DNA from: an uncultured Erysipelotrichaceae bacterium
GTDB taxonomy: Bacteria; Bacillota_I; Bacilli_A; RF39; UBA660
Assembly (NCBI GenBank): GCA_902766135.1
Contig: CACXCK010000048.1
Location: forward strand, 1 to 11,330
Direction: 5' to 3'
DNA length: 11,330 nt
A program made the translations under genes and the position numbers. Every line of letters begins with the position of its first letter. Positions within the stretch are counted from its first letter, which is position 1. Positions 1-6,577 of this stretch are shown here, one piece after another. Under the pieces are notes generated by a model. It searched no databases. It was not told the DNA's origin and worked only from the letters and a program-made list of their open reading frames with translations.

Positions 1-86
1 GAATTATCAATTAAAACAGATGCAATACCTCTTAAACGAGAATTTTCTTTCGTAATTTTACGAACACTTACAGATGTAATTTCCAT
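1..86 (-). CDS. spoVG: SpoVG, N-terminal fragment (runs off the window)
   Basis: Only the first 28 codons are in the window. They read MEITSVSVRKITKENS, then RLRGIASVLIDN, which matches the start of SpoVG (B. subtilis begins MEVTDVRLRRV and continues with RAIASITLD). SpoVG is a small RNA/DNA-binding regulator in Bacillota, linked to sporulation septation in Bacillus and to virulence and cell-wall traits elsewhere. The ATG at 86 is secure: an in-frame TGA lies three codons upstream, so no earlier start is possible. The Shine-Dalgarno GGAAGGAG lies at 100-107, about 13 nt from the ATG, which is long. A separate promoter lies between veg and this gene. In B. subtilis spoVG also lies downstream of veg, but with several genes in between. 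Confidence 0.9.
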   Translation of the reverse strand, partial: MEITSVSVRKITKENSRLRGIASVLIDN

Positions 87-131
87 TAAATCTCATATAC
101 TCCTTCCAAAGTTCTACCAACTTCTAAATAC

Positions 132-160
132 ATTTTAATTCATCTTAAAAATAAATTCAA
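132..160 (-). promoter_or_regulatory. spoVG promoter, sigma-A type
   Basis: Reading the minus strand, a -35 TTGAAT (155-160) and a -10 TAAAAT (132-137) are separated by exactly 17 bases. The predicted transcription start is near 125, giving a leader of about 40 nt before the spoVG ATG. The sequence GATGAATTA overlapping the -10 also fits the sigma-H -10 pattern RnnGAATww. B. subtilis spoVG is a classic sigma-H gene, but no AGGA-type -35 is seen here at the right distance. The call of a promoter is fairly firm; which sigma factor uses it is inference. Confidence 0.6.
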
Positions 161-165
161 GTATT

Positions 166-378
166 TTACGCAAGATTTACAACTATATCGCCAATTACTA
201 CATCTGAATAATTAAAACTTCTTTCCCTTCCATTAACTCTAACCGTAAAAACATAAGGATAAACACCAGAAACAACACCTATAAATTCCTCACTTTTATT
301 ACGCATTCCATACACATGAACAGATACTTTTTTATGCAAATATGTTACAAATCTTTCTCTTACAATATCTAAATTCAT
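166..378 (-). CDS. veg: Veg family protein
   Basis: A 70-residue protein. It matches the Veg family (DUF1021) of Bacillota in the segment GVVSGVYPYVFTVRV followed by FNYSDVV, which corresponds to GILAETYPSVFVIQL and SYSYADV in B. subtilis Veg (86 residues). The family is a small beta-rich fold; B. subtilis Veg is made abundantly and has been tied to biofilm matrix gene expression and spore outgrowth, but its molecular role is not settled. An upstream in-frame GTG at 384 lies inside the Shine-Dalgarno TAGGAGGT (383-390), so the ATG at 378, five bases after AGGAGG, is the real start. That Shine-Dalgarno also overlaps the yabG stop codon (388-390), which suggests coupled translation. It lacks the C-terminal tail of B. 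subtilis Veg. The ksgA-yabG-veg order is the same as in B. subtilis. Confidence 0.88.
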   Translation of the reverse strand: MNLDIVRERFVTYLHKKVSVHVYGMRNKSEEFIGVVSGVYPYVFTVRVNGRERSFNYSDVVIGDIVVNLA

Positions 379-387
379 CTCCACCTC

Positions 388-1155
388 CTATCTAGGAAAC
401 CCAACATACATCATGCCATTACAAACTAGCCCACCCATACCATCTGAACCATACTTAGTCTTACTTAAAACAGCCAAAACATCAACAGTTTTATTATGTT
501 CGCTAGTTGCTAAAATAGAAGCAATAATAGCAGGATCCAAAGCATGAATATTTATTCTTTTAGGCGAACTAGCAAAATTTGCCCCGGCTTTTATTAATTC
601 TTCATAATTACTTTGACATGCCCCAGCTATAATAGCTAATTTATCATGACTTTTTTCAAATTTACGTGCCTCCCTAACAGCTTCAATAAAATACTTAGTA
701 TTACGATAATTATTTGTATCTTTAATACTGCCTTTTTTAGAGTAATAAGCATCATGCCCAGTAATAATAACTATGTCTGGACGATACCGCTCCAAAAGCA
801 CCCGTACTTTAGAAGGCATTTCCTCTTCACTTAACTTCTTACCAATAGCCTTTAAATGGCGCTTTTTATAAAATTTAAGACACCTATTTAAATAATCTTC
901 ATCAGCATCGATATGTAATATTTTCCCAGGTAAATAAAAGTATTCACTCCTAACATCTAAATCATCAAAAAAAGTATCATCTGCCTCTCGTTCATCAAAT
1001 TGATACTTTTGCAAATCTGTTAACAAAGCATCAGCCCAAAGACGAACTTGTATTCCCTTTAAAAAAGCAAGTTCACCATTAATACTAGTAATTTTAAAAA
1101 CAACATCATTATTATAACTATTCCGCGTAACATAATCACCAACAATAAATGACAT
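388..1155 (-). CDS. yabG: YabG, sporulation-specific protease
   Basis: A 255-residue protein that matches YabG (about 290 residues in B. subtilis) over nearly its whole length: an N-terminal VGDYVTRNSY-like segment, YLPGKILHIDADEDYL, RPDIVIITGHDAY, AIIAGACQSNYEELI and ANFASSPKRINIHALDP. YabG is the protease that trims spore-coat proteins during spore maturation and, in Clostridioides, also the germination proteins. His134 in ITGHDAY and Cys180 in AGACQS sit in the two best-conserved blocks and are the likely catalytic pair. The variable linker before the YLPGK block is shorter than in Bacillus. The start is taken at ATG 1155; a GTG at 1164 lies within the Shine-Dalgarno TTAGGTGA and is less likely. 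The gene follows the ksgA terminator directly, and its stop sits in the veg ribosome binding site. It is strong evidence for a spore-forming host. Confidence 0.95.
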   Translation of the reverse strand: MSFIVGDYVTRNSYNNDVVFKITSINGELAFLKGIQVRLWADALLTDLQKYQFDEREADDTFFDDLDVRSEYFYLPGKILHIDADEDYLNRCLKFYKKRHLKAIGKKLSEEEMPSKVRVLLERYRPDIVIITGHDAYYSKKGSIKDTNNYRNTKYFIEAVREARKFEKSHDKLAIIAGACQSNYEELIKAGANFASSPKRINIHALDPAIIASILATSEHNKTVDVLAVLSKTKYGSDGMGGLVCNGMMYVGFPR

Positions 1156-1171
1156 AAAGTTCACCTAACAA

Positions 1172-1198
1172 AAAGTATGAAAAAAACTAGCAAATTAT
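1172..1198 (-). promoter_or_regulatory. possible sporulation (sigma-E/K-like) promoter for yabG
   Basis: On the minus strand, ATA (1196-1198) and CATACTTT (1172-1179) are 16 bases apart. This resembles the Bacillus sigma-E pattern ATA-N16-18-CATACA(H)T with one mismatch in the -10; the CATA core is also shared by sigma-K promoters, and yabG is a late mother-cell gene in B. subtilis. It lies inside the ksgA terminator, and the implied start is only about 10 nt before the yabG ATG, so the leader would barely contain the Shine-Dalgarno. This is a suggestion only. Confidence 0.25.
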
Positions 1199-1206
1199 GC
1201 TAGTTT
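1180..1206 (-). terminator. ksgA terminator
   Basis: A perfect 9-bp inverted repeat, AAACTAGCA / TGCTAGTTT on the minus strand (1198-1206 with 1184-1192), encloses a 5-nt loop TAATT and runs into seven T residues (1180-1186). The ksgA stop codon TAA is in the loop, so the last codons of ksgA form one arm of the hairpin. It should separate the tatD-ksgA transcript from yabG-veg. Confidence 0.75.
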
Positions 1207-1968
1207 ATTAAATAACTCAACAAAATCATCATAACTTAATTCTTCAGCCCTAATAGACTTTGAATAATTCTTAGACTCTAAAAATTCATCTAATATAGAA
1301 GAAGCCCCTATATTATTACGCAAAGTTTTTCTCTTATACTGGAAGGCTCTCTTCAAAAAAACTTGAAAACTATCTAAATCTAAAGAAACAATATTCTTTT
1401 TTCTAACAAATTTTACAACAGTACTAAAAACTTTAGGCGAAGGACTAAAAGCAGAAGGAGGCACATCCACTAGCTTTTGCATTTCAAAAAAATGATTTAA
1501 CAAGACAGTAAAATAGCCATAATCCCGAGATTTAGGAGAAGCAATAAAACGATCAGCAACCTCACTTTGAACTAACAAAGTCATTCCATTAATAGTAATA
1601 CCTGAAAACAATAAATGTTCTATAATTGGAGTCGTAATATAATAAGGAATATTAGCAATGACATAAATGTTTTCAAAATCATCAACTATATCTTTACTTA
1701 TATCTCGATTTAGAAAATCGTCAAAAATAATCGAAGAACGTTCACTCTTAAAATGCACTAAAATATCCTTCATTCTTTCATCTATTTCATAACAAATTAA
1801 AGAACCAGGCATTTGAATAAAATATTTAGTTAAAGCGCCTTGCCCAGGTCCTATTTCTATAATTAAATCATTATCAGAAGTAGGAAAACTAGATGCAATT
1901 ATTTTCAAAATTTTTTCATCTTTTAAAAAATTTTGTCCTAAACTTTTTTTTGCTTCTATATTTACCAT
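1195..1968 (-). CDS. rsmA: 16S rRNA (adenine1518/1519-N6)-dimethyltransferase RsmA/KsgA
   Basis: A 257-residue SAM-dependent methyltransferase that dimethylates the two adjacent adenines in the helix 45 loop of 16S rRNA, a late quality-control step of 30S assembly. All hallmarks are present: KKSLGQNFL near residues 7-15, the SAM-binding EIGPGQGALT at 38-47, the acidic YEID at 60-63, the catalytic NIPYY at 106-110, FSPSPKV near 174-180 and the C-terminal KRKTLRNN at 212-219. The length is slightly under the usual 265-290 residues. Start ATG 1968 has a modest GGTGA ribosome binding site. The gene follows tatD after 36 nt with no terminator between them; in B. subtilis rnmV (5S rRNA maturase) sits between these two and is missing here. 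It ends in its own terminator. Confidence 0.97.
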   Translation of the reverse strand: MVNIEAKKSLGQNFLKDEKILKIIASSFPTSDNDLIIEIGPGQGALTKYFIQMPGSLICYEIDERMKDILVHFKSERSSIIFDDFLNRDISKDIVDDFENIYVIANIPYYITTPIIEHLLFSGITINGMTLLVQSEVADRFIASPKSRDYGYFTVLLNHFFEMQKLVDVPPSAFSPSPKVFSTVVKFVRKKNIVSLDLDSFQVFLKRAFQYKRKTLRNNIGASSILDEFLESKNYSKSIRAEELSYDDFVELFNKLA

Positions 1969-2004
1969 ATAATCACCAACATCTTAATCATAAAGCAAGT
2001 TCTA

Positions 2005-2760
2005 CTAAATGTCAAAAATATCGCGAATATTATTATTAGTAATAACTTCTAACTCGTCCATTGACACCTCAATATAATCTGAAATAAAAGAAGCAATATT
2101 AGAAATATACTTAGGCTCATTCCTAGTTCCCCGAAAAGGATGAGGCGTTAAATAAGGACTATCTGTCTCCAAAACAATATCATTTACAATAGTCTTTAAA
2201 ATATCTTTTAGGTTACTATTTTTAAACGTTACTACCCCATTAATACCTAATTTATACCCCATTGAAATATATATTTTAGCTGTTTCAATACTTCCACTAA
2301 AGGAATGAATTACCCCCTTAACATTAGGAAATTGCTTTAATACATCTATTGTATCTTTCGTTGCCTCACGAGAATGAATTACAACAGGTAAATTATTATT
2401 AGATGCTATCTCCAATTGTTTTTTAAACAACTCTATTTGTTCTTTTTTATAATCCTTACCGTTATGATAATCTAATCCAATCTCTCCTATCCCAACTATT
2501 TTATCATTTAATATATTCTTCTTAAGAAGTTTCAAATCATCTTCAGAAACATTTAAAGCTTCATCAGGATGATACCCTATAACACCATAAATATTTTTAT
2601 CAGACAATCTTGTTAAAACTTCTTCATTACCTCTTAAATCACACCCAGAAGTAATAAATCTGCCAACATTTTTTTGATAAGCATTATTTAAAATTTCCTC
2701 CACATTATCATAATATTCACTAAATAAATGACAATGCGTATCTGTAAAATTTAACCCCAT
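2005..2760 (-). CDS. tatD: TatD-family metal-dependent hydrolase (YabD type)
   Basis: A 251-residue TIM-barrel hydrolase of the TatD/amidohydrolase type. Metal ligands are in the expected places: THCH (His9 and His11), the glutamate of GIGEIGLDYH (Glu93), VVIHSR (His129), VIHSFSG (His152) and LETDSPYL (Asp200). TatD proteins have been reported as 3'-5' exonucleases and DNA-repair factors in E. coli; the role of the metS-linked Bacillota version is less clear. The ATG overlaps the stop of the upstream 615-residue gene by one base (TAATG) and has no strong Shine-Dalgarno, so translation is probably coupled to that gene. The metS-tatD-ksgA order is that of B. subtilis metS-yabD-(yabE-rnmV)-ksgA, except for the inserted unknown gene. 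Confidence 0.95.
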   Translation of the reverse strand: MGLNFTDTHCHLFSEYYDNVEEILNNAYQKNVGRFITSGCDLRGNEEVLTRLSDKNIYGVIGYHPDEALNVSEDDLKLLKKNILNDKIVGIGEIGLDYHNGKDYKKEQIELFKKQLEIASNNNLPVVIHSREATKDTIDVLKQFPNVKGVIHSFSGSIETAKIYISMGYKLGINGVVTFKNSNLKDILKTIVNDIVLETDSPYLTPHPFRGTRNEPKYISNIASFISDYIEVSMDELEVITNNNIRDIFDI

Positions 2761-4607
2761 TAATCATTCTTCTTTCTCTGTAATATTCTACTACCCTTAT
2801 CCCCCATAATTTTTTCAAATGTTGCATCATTAATCTTTAAAGCAATATAATCTCTAATAGCTTGTGACTCCTCAGAAACTTCCAAGTTATCCATTGAACT
2901 TTCCCTATCTTCAACTCTTTCTATTTTTTTAGGATCTATAAGTCCTAAAGCAGCATCAGAAAATGAATCAATAAAAATTGACAACAATTCAGAATCTAAA
3001 TCAATAGAATTAATAACATTAATTAAAGATATTAACAAATCAGCTTGACTATTAACATCATCATATGAAACATCCAAGTTCAAATTATCATAAGAAAAAT
3101 GATAATTAAAACTATTATAACGCTCTAATAACTCATCCTCTAAACCATTAGCATATAACAACAAGTAAGCAAGCTTATGACACTTAACCTGATTTTGCAC
3201 ATCTAAATGATTAGTATGTAATAACTCACTAATCACATTTAAAAATAACATTTTCTTTACTTTATATTCAGCAATTTCCTCATCATCTAAAGATGAACCA
3301 CCACAATAAGCCTCATATCTTCTTTCTAATTCTCGCTTACTAATCTTACCAATTGAATATAAATATAATTGCTGAGTAAATGAACTATCAACATTTTGAT
3401 AATTAACATAAATATCATCTTCTTCATCATAATCCGCTCTTTCATTTTCAAAAGCATATTCTGTATAAGAAACTAATTTTGCAATAATCCTTTGAACAGA
3501 AATTTGTTTTAAACTACGTTCGCTTATATTACCGCTACTAATATAATTTAATACCACATCAATGTCAGAAAAATCACTTAAATAGCTAAAATCCAAAAAC
3601 TCAATAAACGAAGGAATTTCTTCAATAATAAGTGTTTTAAAAAGATTTTGTTCAATTATCAATTTTTCCTTTAACTTTGCAGCATAATTAGAAAAAGAAA
3701 TCCGACTTGAAGACATAATTTGTTTTAAAATATCTAATATAGCATAACTATTAAATAACAAATTATTAGCTAGTGTAGTATAAGTTTTAGTCTTATCATA
3801 TGTATAATATTCCTGCAAATGATTGGATGTAAAATTAATTTCATATTCACCCTCAAAATTTTCAAAAGAAGCATTTTCAATAACCTCTAAAACTTCATCG
3901 TTATCTATCTGATACATATTAAGCATTATTGCTAAATCAATACCATGTTTACTTGACAAATTATTACAATACTTTTGAAATCTATTTTTATTAACATCAT
4001 GATTAATATCTTCACTAACCAATCTAGAACTTTCTTCCAATAAATCAAGTAATTGAATAATTAATATTTCTTTACCATCCCAATCAAGTTCAATATGTTC
4101 ATGTTTTAAAATATCCTGAAAAGAGTAATAATATGGTAAATAAATATAATACTCTGCAAAAGAAATATCATCGTAATCGCTAATAAAATCATTAACAGAA
4201 GCTTGCATATACTTATTCAAAAAAGCTGCATCAGATATAACCCCATCAATTATAGGATGATTAAAAATATGATGAGCCTCTAAAGGAGTCAAATCAAAGT
4301 TATTATCTAATAAAAGATTAGCAAAAAACAAAGACGACATTAAGGCATTTTTCATATGTTCTAAAACTAGTTCATTTTCATTATTTAAAAAGCCAAGCCT
4401 ATAATCATATTTATTATTTCGATTAGTCAAAACTAGATTTAAAAGCTGGTTTAATGAATTAACCGCAAAAGAAGACAAATAATTACTTTCTTTTCTTAAT
4501 TGCTCATTAATTAAATCAATTAATTTTTCATCATGAGAACTTTCATATGCCTTAACTAAATTAAGTAAACTATTTGCATATTTATATAACTCATTAAATT
4601 CATTCAT
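2760..4607 (-). CDS. uncharacterised 615-residue acidic, mostly helical protein
   Basis: I do not recognise this protein and see no motif that assigns a function. It has no signal peptide, no convincing membrane segment and no Walker, zinc-finger or helix-turn-helix motif. It is rich in Leu, Asn, Asp, Glu, Ser and Tyr in amphipathic runs, suggesting a soluble all-alpha, perhaps helical-repeat, scaffold. Visible landmarks are a His-rich AHHIFNHP at 111-118, an aromatic patch near 152-162, an acidic stretch near 386-400 and a short basic tail (ILQRKKND). Few cysteines are present. The start at ATG 4607 follows a G-rich GGTGGGTGG ribosome binding site. A terminator and a TATAAT promoter precede it, and its stop overlaps the tatD start, so it leads a unit with tatD and ksgA. 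Its reading frame is clean over 1.85 kb, so it is a real gene. A role in RNA or ribosome biology would fit the neighbours but is only a guess. Confidence 0.9.
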   Translation of the reverse strand: MNEFNELYKYANSLLNLVKAYESSHDEKLIDLINEQLRKESNYLSSFAVNSLNQLLNLVLTNRNNKYDYRLGFLNNENELVLEHMKNALMSSLFFANLLLDNNFDLTPLEAHHIFNHPIIDGVISDAAFLNKYMQASVNDFISDYDDISFAEYYIYLPYYYSFQDILKHEHIELDWDGKEILIIQLLDLLEESSRLVSEDINHDVNKNRFQKYCNNLSSKHGIDLAIMLNMYQIDNDEVLEVIENASFENFEGEYEINFTSNHLQEYYTYDKTKTYTTLANNLLFNSYAILDILKQIMSSSRISFSNYAAKLKEKLIIEQNLFKTLIIEEIPSFIEFLDFSYLSDFSDIDVVLNYISSGNISERSLKQISVQRIIAKLVSYTEYAFENERADYDEEDDIYVNYQNVDSSFTQQLYLYSIGKISKRELERRYEAYCGGSSLDDEEIAEYKVKKMLFLNVISELLHTNHLDVQNQVKCHKLAYLLLYANGLEDELLERYNSFNYHFSYDNLNLDVSYDDVNSQADLLISLINVINSIDLDSELLSIFIDSFSDAALGLIDPKKIERVEDRESSMDNLEVSEESQAIRDYIALKINDATFEKIMGDKGSRILQRKKND

Positions 4608-4631
4608 TCAAACCACCCACCAATTAAAACT

Positions 4632-4661
4632 ATTATACACTATTTTAAAAAAAAATCAGAA
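4632..4661 (-). promoter_or_regulatory. promoter of the 615-residue gene / tatD / ksgA unit
   Basis: A perfect -10 TATAAT (4632-4637) lies on the minus strand 24 bases before the ATG of the 615-residue gene. The -35 is weak (TTCTGA at 4656-4661, 18-base spacing) and falls within the metS terminator hairpin. The start point would be near 4625. Confidence 0.5.
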
Positions 4662-4674
4662 AAATCTGATTTTT
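4647..4674 (-). terminator. metS terminator
   Basis: On the minus strand AAAAATCAG (4666-4674) and CTGATTTTT (4651-4659) form a 9-bp stem with a 6-nt loop, followed by T residues to 4647 (nine in a row counting those in the stem). The metS stop codon overlaps the 5' arm. The stem is A+T-rich, so efficiency is uncertain, but it would limit T-box control mainly to the small ORF and metS. Confidence 0.6.
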
Positions 4675-6214
4675 ACTTATTTGAAATTTCTTCTAATTTT
4701 TTTTGTATATCAATTCTTAAGAAAATAGGAACTGGCTCACTTACCTCATAAGTATTATTATCACAATACTTATTATCTAGTACATCCGTACCTAACTGTC
4801 TTAGTATTTCTTTACTGGTATCAGGTAAAAATGGTTCAATTTCAATTGCACATACTCTTATAGCTTCTAAAAGATTATATAAAACTGTCTCTAATCTACT
4901 CTTCATACTATCATCCTTAGCTAAAGACCATGGCATCGTATCATCTATATACTTATTACTCTTACGAAGAACATTAAATATTTCATCTATAGCATTGCCA
5001 ATCTCCAGTTTATCCATTTTAGTATCAACATTAATTGGTAAGTCGTTAACGCTTTTTATTAAATCATTATCTATTTCTTGTGAATCACTTGTAAAAGTAA
5101 TACGTCCATCAAAATACTTCTTAGCCATAGATATTGTTCTATTAACTAAATTCCCTAAAACATTGGCCAAATCACTATTAATTCTTTCCATTATTAATTC
5201 ATAAGTAATAGTTCCATCATTTGCAAAAGGAATCTCATGTAAAACATAATATCTTATAGCATCAACGCCAAATAAATCTACTAAATCATCAGCATACATA
5301 ATATTTCCTTTACTCTTACTCATCTTATCTCCGCCTTGTAAAAGCCAAGGATGACCAAATACTTTCTTTGGTAATTCTAAACCCAAAGCCATTAGCTCAA
5401 TAGGCCAATAAATAGTGTGAAATCGAATAATATCTTTACCTATCAAATGCAAATCAGCTGGCCAATATTTCTTAAAATGTTCATTTCCGCCATTTACATC
5501 ATAACCAGGAAAAGTAATATAATTAGATAATGCATCAATCCAAACATAAATAATATGTTTATCATTAAAAGGAACTCTAATGCCCCAATCAAATGTTGTT
5601 CTTGATACACATAAATCTTGAAGTCCAGGCTTCAAAAAATTATTAATCATTTCATTTTTTCTAGATTCTGGTTGAATGAAATCAGGATGACTATTAATAT
5701 AGTCTAATAACTTATCTTGATACTTAGATAATTTAAAAAAGTATGCTTCTTCACTTCTTTTTGATACTTCCCGACCACAATCAGGACACTTACCATCTAG
5801 AAGTTGTGTCTCTGTCCAAAAAGATTCACAAGGTGTACAATACCATCCCTCATATTTATCCAAATAAATATCACCTTGATCAAATAATTTTTGAAATATA
5901 TGCTGTACAACTTCTTTATGATGCGAATCAGTAGTTCTTACAAAAGCATCATAACTTGTATTCATAACATCCCAAATACGTTTTATTTCCCGGGCCTTAT
6001 CATCAACAAATTCTTGAGGTGTTAAGCTAGCCTCCTTTGCTTTTCCTTCGATTTTTTCTCCATGTTCATCAGTTCCAGTTTGAAAATAAACATCAAAACC
6101 TCTATTTCTTTTATACCTTGCAATTGCATCAGCAAGTACTATTTCATAAGTATTACCAATATGTGGCTTACCAGAAGCATAAGCAATTGCAGTACTAATA
6201 TAATATTTTTCCAT
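4673..6214 (-). CDS. metG: methionyl-tRNA synthetase
   Basis: A 513-residue class I aminoacyl-tRNA synthetase that charges tRNA-Met in the cytoplasm. The signature KPHIGNTYEIVLADA (the HIGH motif as HIGN, residues 18-21) and DKMSKSKGN (KMSKS at 297-301) are present. The connective-peptide zinc knuckle is intact with Cys126, Cys129, Cys143 and Cys146 (CTPC and CPDC), unlike B. subtilis MetS, where these cysteines are absent. The protein stops shortly after the anticodon-binding helical domain (ending KKLEEISNK), so it lacks the C-terminal Trbp111-like tRNA-binding and dimerisation domain that brings B. subtilis MetS to 664 residues. No leftover of that domain lies downstream. The ATG at 6214 follows a GGAGG at 6221-6225. 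An upstream methionine T-box indicates induction when uncharged tRNA-Met accumulates. Confidence 0.98.
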   Translation of the reverse strand: MEKYYISTAIAYASGKPHIGNTYEIVLADAIARYKRNRGFDVYFQTGTDEHGEKIEGKAKEASLTPQEFVDDKAREIKRIWDVMNTSYDAFVRTTDSHHKEVVQHIFQKLFDQGDIYLDKYEGWYCTPCESFWTETQLLDGKCPDCGREVSKRSEEAYFFKLSKYQDKLLDYINSHPDFIQPESRKNEMINNFLKPGLQDLCVSRTTFDWGIRVPFNDKHIIYVWIDALSNYITFPGYDVNGGNEHFKKYWPADLHLIGKDIIRFHTIYWPIELMALGLELPKKVFGHPWLLQGGDKMSKSKGNIMYADDLVDLFGVDAIRYYVLHEIPFANDGTITYELIMERINSDLANVLGNLVNRTISMAKKYFDGRITFTSDSQEIDNDLIKSVNDLPINVDTKMDKLEIGNAIDEIFNVLRKSNKYIDDTMPWSLAKDDSMKSRLETVLYNLLEAIRVCAIEIEPFLPDTSKEILRQLGTDVLDNKYCDNNTYEVSEPVPIFLRIDIQKKLEEISNK

Positions 6215-6245
6215 ACAATACCTCCAATTATTTATATTCTTATTA

Positions 6246-6359
6246 TTACTTAAAACATGTAAATAAAACTAAACAAAAACACATGACAAAACCTATAACA
6301 AGTAACGAATACAAAAGCACTTTTTCAGAATAATGCATAATACTTTCGCTCTTTTTCAT
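6246..6359 (-). CDS. 37-residue single-helix membrane peptide between T-box and metS
   Basis: A small ORF of 37 codons plus a TAA stop. The N-terminus is polar (MKKSESIMHYSEK), followed by one hydrophobic segment from about residue 14 to 36 containing LLYSLLVIGFVMCFC and ending in TCFK. Three cysteines lie late in the helix (27, 29, 35). The ribosome binding site is excellent: GGAGGTGA at 6365-6372, with GGAGG eight bases from the ATG, better than that of most full-length genes here. It begins 17 bases after the T-run of the T-box terminator and stops 31 bases before metS, so it should share the T-box control. I do not recognise a family; it could be a small membrane regulatory peptide, a toxin-like peptide or a translated leader. 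The ribosome binding site and reading frame make translation likely; the function is unknown. Confidence 0.65.
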   Translation of the reverse strand: MKKSESIMHYSEKVLLYSLLVIGFVMCFCLVLFTCFK

Positions 6360-6375
6360 GCGTCTCACCTCCAAA

Positions 6376-6435
6376 TAAAAAAAGTCAAGAACTAAAGGAC
6401 GAGTAAATACCCGTGGTACCACCTTAATTCATGAC
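6376..6435 (-). terminator. T-box terminator/antiterminator element
   Basis: On the minus strand GTCATGAATTAAGG (6422-6435) pairs with CCTTTAGTTCTTGAC (6384-6398), with one T-T mismatch and a few G-U pairs, and is followed by TTTTTTT (6377-6383). The antiterminator lies inside the same stem: AAGG pairs with CCTT, the tRNA-binding bulge is TGGTACC, and ACGGGT pairs with ACTCGT around an ATTT loop. A small hairpin CATGA-ATAG-TCATG (6430-6443) competes for the 5' base of the terminator. Confidence 0.7.
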
Positions 6436-6572
6436 TATTCATGCTCTCTTATCTTAACGCGATTAACGATTCAACTCCAGACCCATTCGAGATAACTTTC
6501 ATATATCTAACTTTCACCTAACGTAGATTCTCTAAATACTACTTATTATCCTTCTTTCCTTCCCCGTTGATT
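6376..6572 (-). promoter_or_regulatory. methionine T-box riboswitch (metS leader)
   Basis: A T-box leader of about 195 nt. The conserved T-box core AAGGTGGTACCACGG is at 6411-6425; its TGGT pairs with the free 3' end of uncharged tRNA. In Stem I the sequence CGAATGGGTCTGGAG has the typical specifier-loop context. The specifier triplet is AUG (6484-6486), followed by a purine, so the effector is tRNA-Met, which agrees with metS downstream. A GGTGAAAG stretch nearer the 5' end resembles the conserved Stem I distal loop. When tRNA-Met is uncharged the antiterminator forms and the small ORF and metS are transcribed; when it is charged the terminator ends the transcript near 6377. Edges are estimated: the 5' end from the promoter and the 3' end from the T-run. 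Confidence 0.93.
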
Positions 6573-6577
6573 ACAAA

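Noticed and set aside
379..384. GTG start for Veg two codons upstream (and similarly GTG 1164 for YabG)
   Set aside because: In both cases the GTG is part of the Shine-Dalgarno itself, and an ATG follows at normal spacing (378 and 1155).
646..834. Plus-strand open frames at 646-834, 4995-5204, 5743-5934, 6062-6253 and 9986-10177
   Set aside because: Each lies antisense inside or mostly inside a well-supported gene, has low-complexity Ile/Phe/Lys/Ser-rich content, no family resemblance and no convincing ribosome binding site.
1967..1996. Nine-codon ORF overlapping the ksgA start as a possible leader peptide
   Set aside because: It is too short to support, has no good ribosome binding site, and A+T-rich sequence yields such ORFs readily.
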